NCBI GenBank assembly: GCA_038373885.1
Contig: JAWZYV010006179.1
Location: 62,001 to 126,000, forward strand
Reading direction: 5' to 3'
DNA length: 64,000 nucleotides
Origin: Cheiracanthium punctorium
Taxonomy: Eukaryota > Arthropoda > Arachnida > Araneae > Cheiracanthiidae
Below the pieces are notes generated by a model. It was not told the origin of the DNA, did not search any database, and saw nothing but the letters and a program-made list of their open reading frames with translations. Shown in pieces: positions 60,113 to 64,000 of the stretch. Numbering within the stretch: the first letter of the stretch is position 1; each line of letters opens with the position of its first letter. A program made the position numbers and the translations under genes.

Positions 60113-60130
60113 CGATCGCACGTGCGATCG
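60113..60130. promoter_or_regulatory. 18-bp perfect palindrome with central E-box
   Basis: CGATCGCACGTGCGATCG is its own complement and contains CACGTG, a bHLH binding site. It sits in a locally GC-richer patch. A regulatory role is inference. Confidence 0.4.
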
Positions 60131-63100
60131 GCCGAGTGTCTTTCTGAACCGCTGTCTGAGAAAAGACACGGAGAGAGTTGAGGGAGAAGGCCCTGCCGAT
60201 ATCACTCCGCACATTTTTAGTGTGCTCACAGATGACTTTTTTGCCGTTATCTCTTCCGGATTTTCCCTTGGCTTGTTATGTGTGGTTTATTAATCCATTT
60301 TTTTTCATTTTCTTATTATTTTCTTTATTTTTATCATTTTTCACTACTGTATTTTTACGAATTAGAGTATATAATAAAGATGTGGGGTAAAATAAGTGTT
60401 TCGGAGCTAAAGAAATTACATTTTTAAATAGTATCCTTTGAAAAAAAAATGAAATAAAAAATCAAGACACCACTTTTGCAAAAATTTATCTTGGTGAAGA
60501 AATGTAAGACCAAAGATTACGTGTTTTCTTTCAGCTGCATGAATTGTTTTCCTTTAACTTCTGGAAATGCAAATATATTTTAACTTTTAAGGTCCGTCGT
60601 ATCTGCATATTTAATTTTCGAAATTCATTTTGTAGAACCTCCATTTAAATAACCCACGAACCGCCACTACTGGTAGTACTAACAAAAACCAATCTGTCTA
60701 TCTAAAAGAGCTTTGAAAATGCGGAACATAAATACCAGGTTGAACATAAAATATTTTAAAATGCAACTTTAACAAAGCTGCAGGAGTGTTTTACTTATTG
60801 TACACCGTTAGAGAGTTACATGTATTAGTTGAATACATTAGTGTACGTTCGCGAACATGAAACTTCATAATCTACTGCGGTCGCTATACCCTAGTCCCAT
60901 CAGAGCATGCTCAGTAACACCCTTCCGAAAAATCACAAACCAAGTAATCCTCCTTCCGAGAAAGGGAAAACGCAGGGATTCCACTTTAACTTCCACTTTC
61001 AAACAGAAAAAAAAAATAAATAAATAAATAAAAAATGGCCGAAAACGCAATCTTTCGCCCCACGTAAGTACCCCCAACCACGTTATTATTGCACATCGTA
61101 ATGCAGACGGAATTGTCGTAAAAAAAGTAGAAGACGAAAAAAAAAAAAAATCTTAGGAGGAAGTGCGCGGATCTCTACTAACATTTACGAGAGAGAGAGG
61201 CTAGGTCAAAAGGAACAGGAAAAGTTTTCGAACGGGGAGAAAATGATATTCCGAGGCGAGTTGAGCAAACGCCCCACTTCTTTTGCGGTACCCGCCAGTG
61301 AAATGGAAAATTAAATTATTCAGCTCCACTTTCTTCGCAGGTCCCCCTGCAGGTGTGGGGGCCCCCAGGGAGGGTGCAAGTTTTTTTTTTTGTTTTGTTT
61401 TTCTCTTTTTACGAAACAGGCCTTCTGTTGTGTGGAAATGGCTAATCCAAGAGTATTTCATCACTCGCGCTTCTTGGGGGTTCGTAAGAGGATTGTCGAA
61501 AGCTGAAAGATTTCTTTTTTAGCATTCTTATTTTTTTTTTTTAAGCAATAGTGATATGAGCGACATTTATAAGCTCGGTAAATAAAACATTACTTTCCTT
61601 TACGGGAGGGATGCAAGAAGTGGGAAAGATGAAATATTGCTATTGATTCTCATGTTGTTTTTTGTCTCGAAAACCTAGTGAGATAAATATGCTTTTAAAA
61701 GTGTTGTCAGATGAAATATTTAGAGGCGAGGTGAATGCATGAATGTATAGATGCGATAAGATTTATTTATATATACCGCACAATATAAGATAAGGCAACA
61801 ACGGGCTTAGCTAAAGCTTTCTCAAGGGATGGGGGGGTCTTAGAATAAAATTTGATTGACAGTAAATTTTACTATAACAGGTGGTAATAAAATTCAACAT
61901 CACTGAATGTTAATTTTAATATAAAGTTCTAAATTTTTTTTATGGAATTTAAATCTTTTTCACGGTAAGAAATTTTGAGAAATGGATTTAAAAAGTGAAT
62001 ATTTTTCGATAATTAAAGTTTTTGCATAGACTAATGGAAATCTCCAGACCCCCTACCACACCCCTTATAAAATATCCGTGAAGATAACCTACTTCAATGT
62101 ATAACGGTTGTAGCTGGAGATAGTGAGGTTCACCATTTTTGTGATTTCACGCCAACTAAAACTACATTTCATTTGGTCATAATTGATAATTTCCTTAACA
62201 ATTAAACTATGTTCATGCATTTTAATAAATTTTTTAAAAAAATGATAAATTTCTTGTTTGTATAAGGTATATCTTAGAGAAGGTTATATTCGTTTCCAAT
62301 TCACTATCAAAAGTGTATGATATACGAAGCAGTTTTGGATGTAATACACATCATAATTTAAAACGTACGCGATATAATACAAGTGAAATGTTTACCAGCG
62401 TTTTTATTAATTATACTTCGTTTTCATGAAAAGTAAAAACCATGAAAATTATCAAAATGGCTAATATCTCGATGATAAAAAAAAAATTGCCAAAACTCAA
62501 CTGAACCTCAATAGTATGTATCAGAAATAAAGAGTTAGCAATAATAAAGAATTAGCAATTTTTTCTTATGCATTTTGAATCAACTCCATTAATTTTTGTA
62601 GCGGAATATATATATATATATATATTCTTTATATATATATATATAAAGAAGGTTTTAGAGAGTTTTACTTCATTCAGTCCTGAGACGCAGTAAAATAAAT
62701 AAATAAATAAATCAGGTGTACAAGAGAACTTCAACGTGAACAATTGCTGCTCACCTTAATGTGTTTCTGAAAAAAAGAAAAAGTTTGTCTGAATGTGTCT
62801 TGGAGGCTTTCTGTGGGTTGAATTTGTTCAACAAACTTTAATTTGTAAATTGGAAGTTCAAATTACAGGTGCATTAACTTCAGGCGTAGCAGTCAGTCCT
62901 ATTTTTTTAAAGTTCCTACCTTCATCAAAGTTTTATTTATATAGCCTAGTATTTTATTGGTTTGGTAGGTGAAGCCTTAAAATCTAAAGGAGCATTTAAC
63001 AACTGTTGAAGTAGCAGAACATTTTACTCTATTATTTATAGAGGAAGGAATTTTGAAAAAATAGGACCGACTGCGACGCCTGTAACTGCCAATATTTCAT

Positions 63101-64000
63101 TTATTTACATTTTATATACCTTTTTATAACTTCATTCATGATAGTGTAAGTCGTGCATATAGAGATTTTTTTATAGCATAATCAAGACTTATGTGGGGGA
63201 GTTTATTTATACTATAGAATTATGGTAACTTAAATTAAAAAAGTATTCAAAAATCTATCATGTTTTTGAATAATTATACATTAAAGCTATAAAAATTTAA
63301 TAAAAAAGTTCGAACGTAAACAGTTTTCTTCTGTAGTATTGTGCAATAGATAATCTTTTCCTAAGATTTTTTTGTTACCTTTCATTAAATATCAATATTA
63401 TAGTTTAAAGATATATATTTAAATTTTTTTTTGAAAAATCAAGTTTCCTTTTTTAAGATATTCTGTTCGAAATTTGTTCGAAGTACCCCTTTTCAATTGG
63501 AAACTATTCTCTGCAGGCAGAAAGAAAGTAAAACAGTCTCTTTACATTGTATTTTATATATAATTGCTATGTATTTCATATAGATTGCAAATGGGATCTT
63601 AAAAATGAAAGAAAGAAAAATGCTTCCGATGATTTTGCACTGGTTGATTTTGCGATAATACATTCATTTTCCTTTCTAACTCCCAGATTCTGGAGCCTAA
63701 ACCTTATTTTTTTTAATATCGATATTACAATTTATTCACAAGAAATGAGGAGGGGGGGGATAGCGTCTATTCCATGAAGTAGACTTTCTCTCGTTCTCAG
63801 AATTTTCCGTTTCGGGCAAGATTAATAATGTAATGTTTTCTTTCGAAAATGACAAAAAGAATATTACGAGTTTTGAAACTTGATGGAAAGAGAAAAAGAC
63901 AATCTTAATAACCAATTGTACGTAAGGGACTGAAATTCCTTTTATTATTATTACTATATGTGTTTTTGTATGCGGGCAATGCGACTGCATAATATGTCAA
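60131..64000. other. Right edge, unassigned
   Basis: 60,840-61,520 is visibly GC-richer (GGTCCCCCTGCAGGTGTGGG near 61,340) with poly(A)/(AAAT) runs inside; it may be a repeat or a promoter region, but no coding exon is recognisable. From 61,530 to the end it is AT-rich with no gene seen. Confidence 0.45.
62608..62645 (+). repeat. Two (TA)n runs forming an inverted repeat
   Basis: TATATATATATTCTTTATATATATATATAAAG-type sequence; the two TA runs with the TTCTTTA spacer can pair. Confidence 0.8.

Overview
This is an AT-rich, intron-rich animal genomic window with one convincing protein-coding gene in a sea of transposable-element debris. The GT-AG introns are long, there are many Tc1/mariner, hAT and Helitron-like pieces and tRNA-derived SINEs, and the protein resembles secreted Cys-rich proteins of arachnids. 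Together these point to an arthropod, most likely a spider. That assignment is inference; nothing here is species-diagnostic.

The gene lies on the + strand at 22,536-44,494. It has five coding exons (40, 124, 146, 136 and 247 nt) whose GT-AG junctions keep frame across about 22 kb and give a 230-residue secreted protein. It has a signal peptide, 14 mature cysteines and one N-glycosylation sequon. The cysteines form four modules of the form C-x(7-12)-C-x23-C, and exactly 23 residues separate the second and third Cys in all four. Intron phases alternate 1-2-1-2. Introns 2 and 4 fall in the codon right after the third Cys of modules 1 and 3, and introns 1 and 3 fall 7-8 codons before the first Cys of those modules. 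This suggests that a two-exon, two-module unit was duplicated. A TATA box and a TCAGT initiator lie just upstream. The function is unknown.

Layout. 1-22.4 kb is intergenic: a 261-bp tandem duplication, a 563-bp internally deleted mariner relic (2048-2610), a Helitron-like block (7343-11318) holding a long direct repeat around a TIR element, and two back-to-back palindromic MITEs (18109-18713). Intron 1 (22.6-30.3 kb) holds a SINE with target-site duplications. Intron 2 (30.5-37.7 kb) is a TE cluster: a DDE transposase pseudogene, a 397-bp GC-rich retroposon with 12-bp TSDs, a decayed Tc1-like element, a head-to-head mariner palindrome and a long-TIR element. Intron 3 is empty of recognisable features. 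Intron 4 holds two palindromic MITEs.

Downstream, 48,843-50,251 is a complete Tc1-type transposon with an uninterrupted 346-aa DD34E transposase, TIRs and TA target sites; it is the only other intact ORF. After that come three SINEs, a 40-bp minisatellite, a 131-bp hAT-type MITE with a perfect 8-bp TSD, and unassigned AT-rich DNA to the right edge. No rRNA, canonical tRNA gene or CRISPR array was found.
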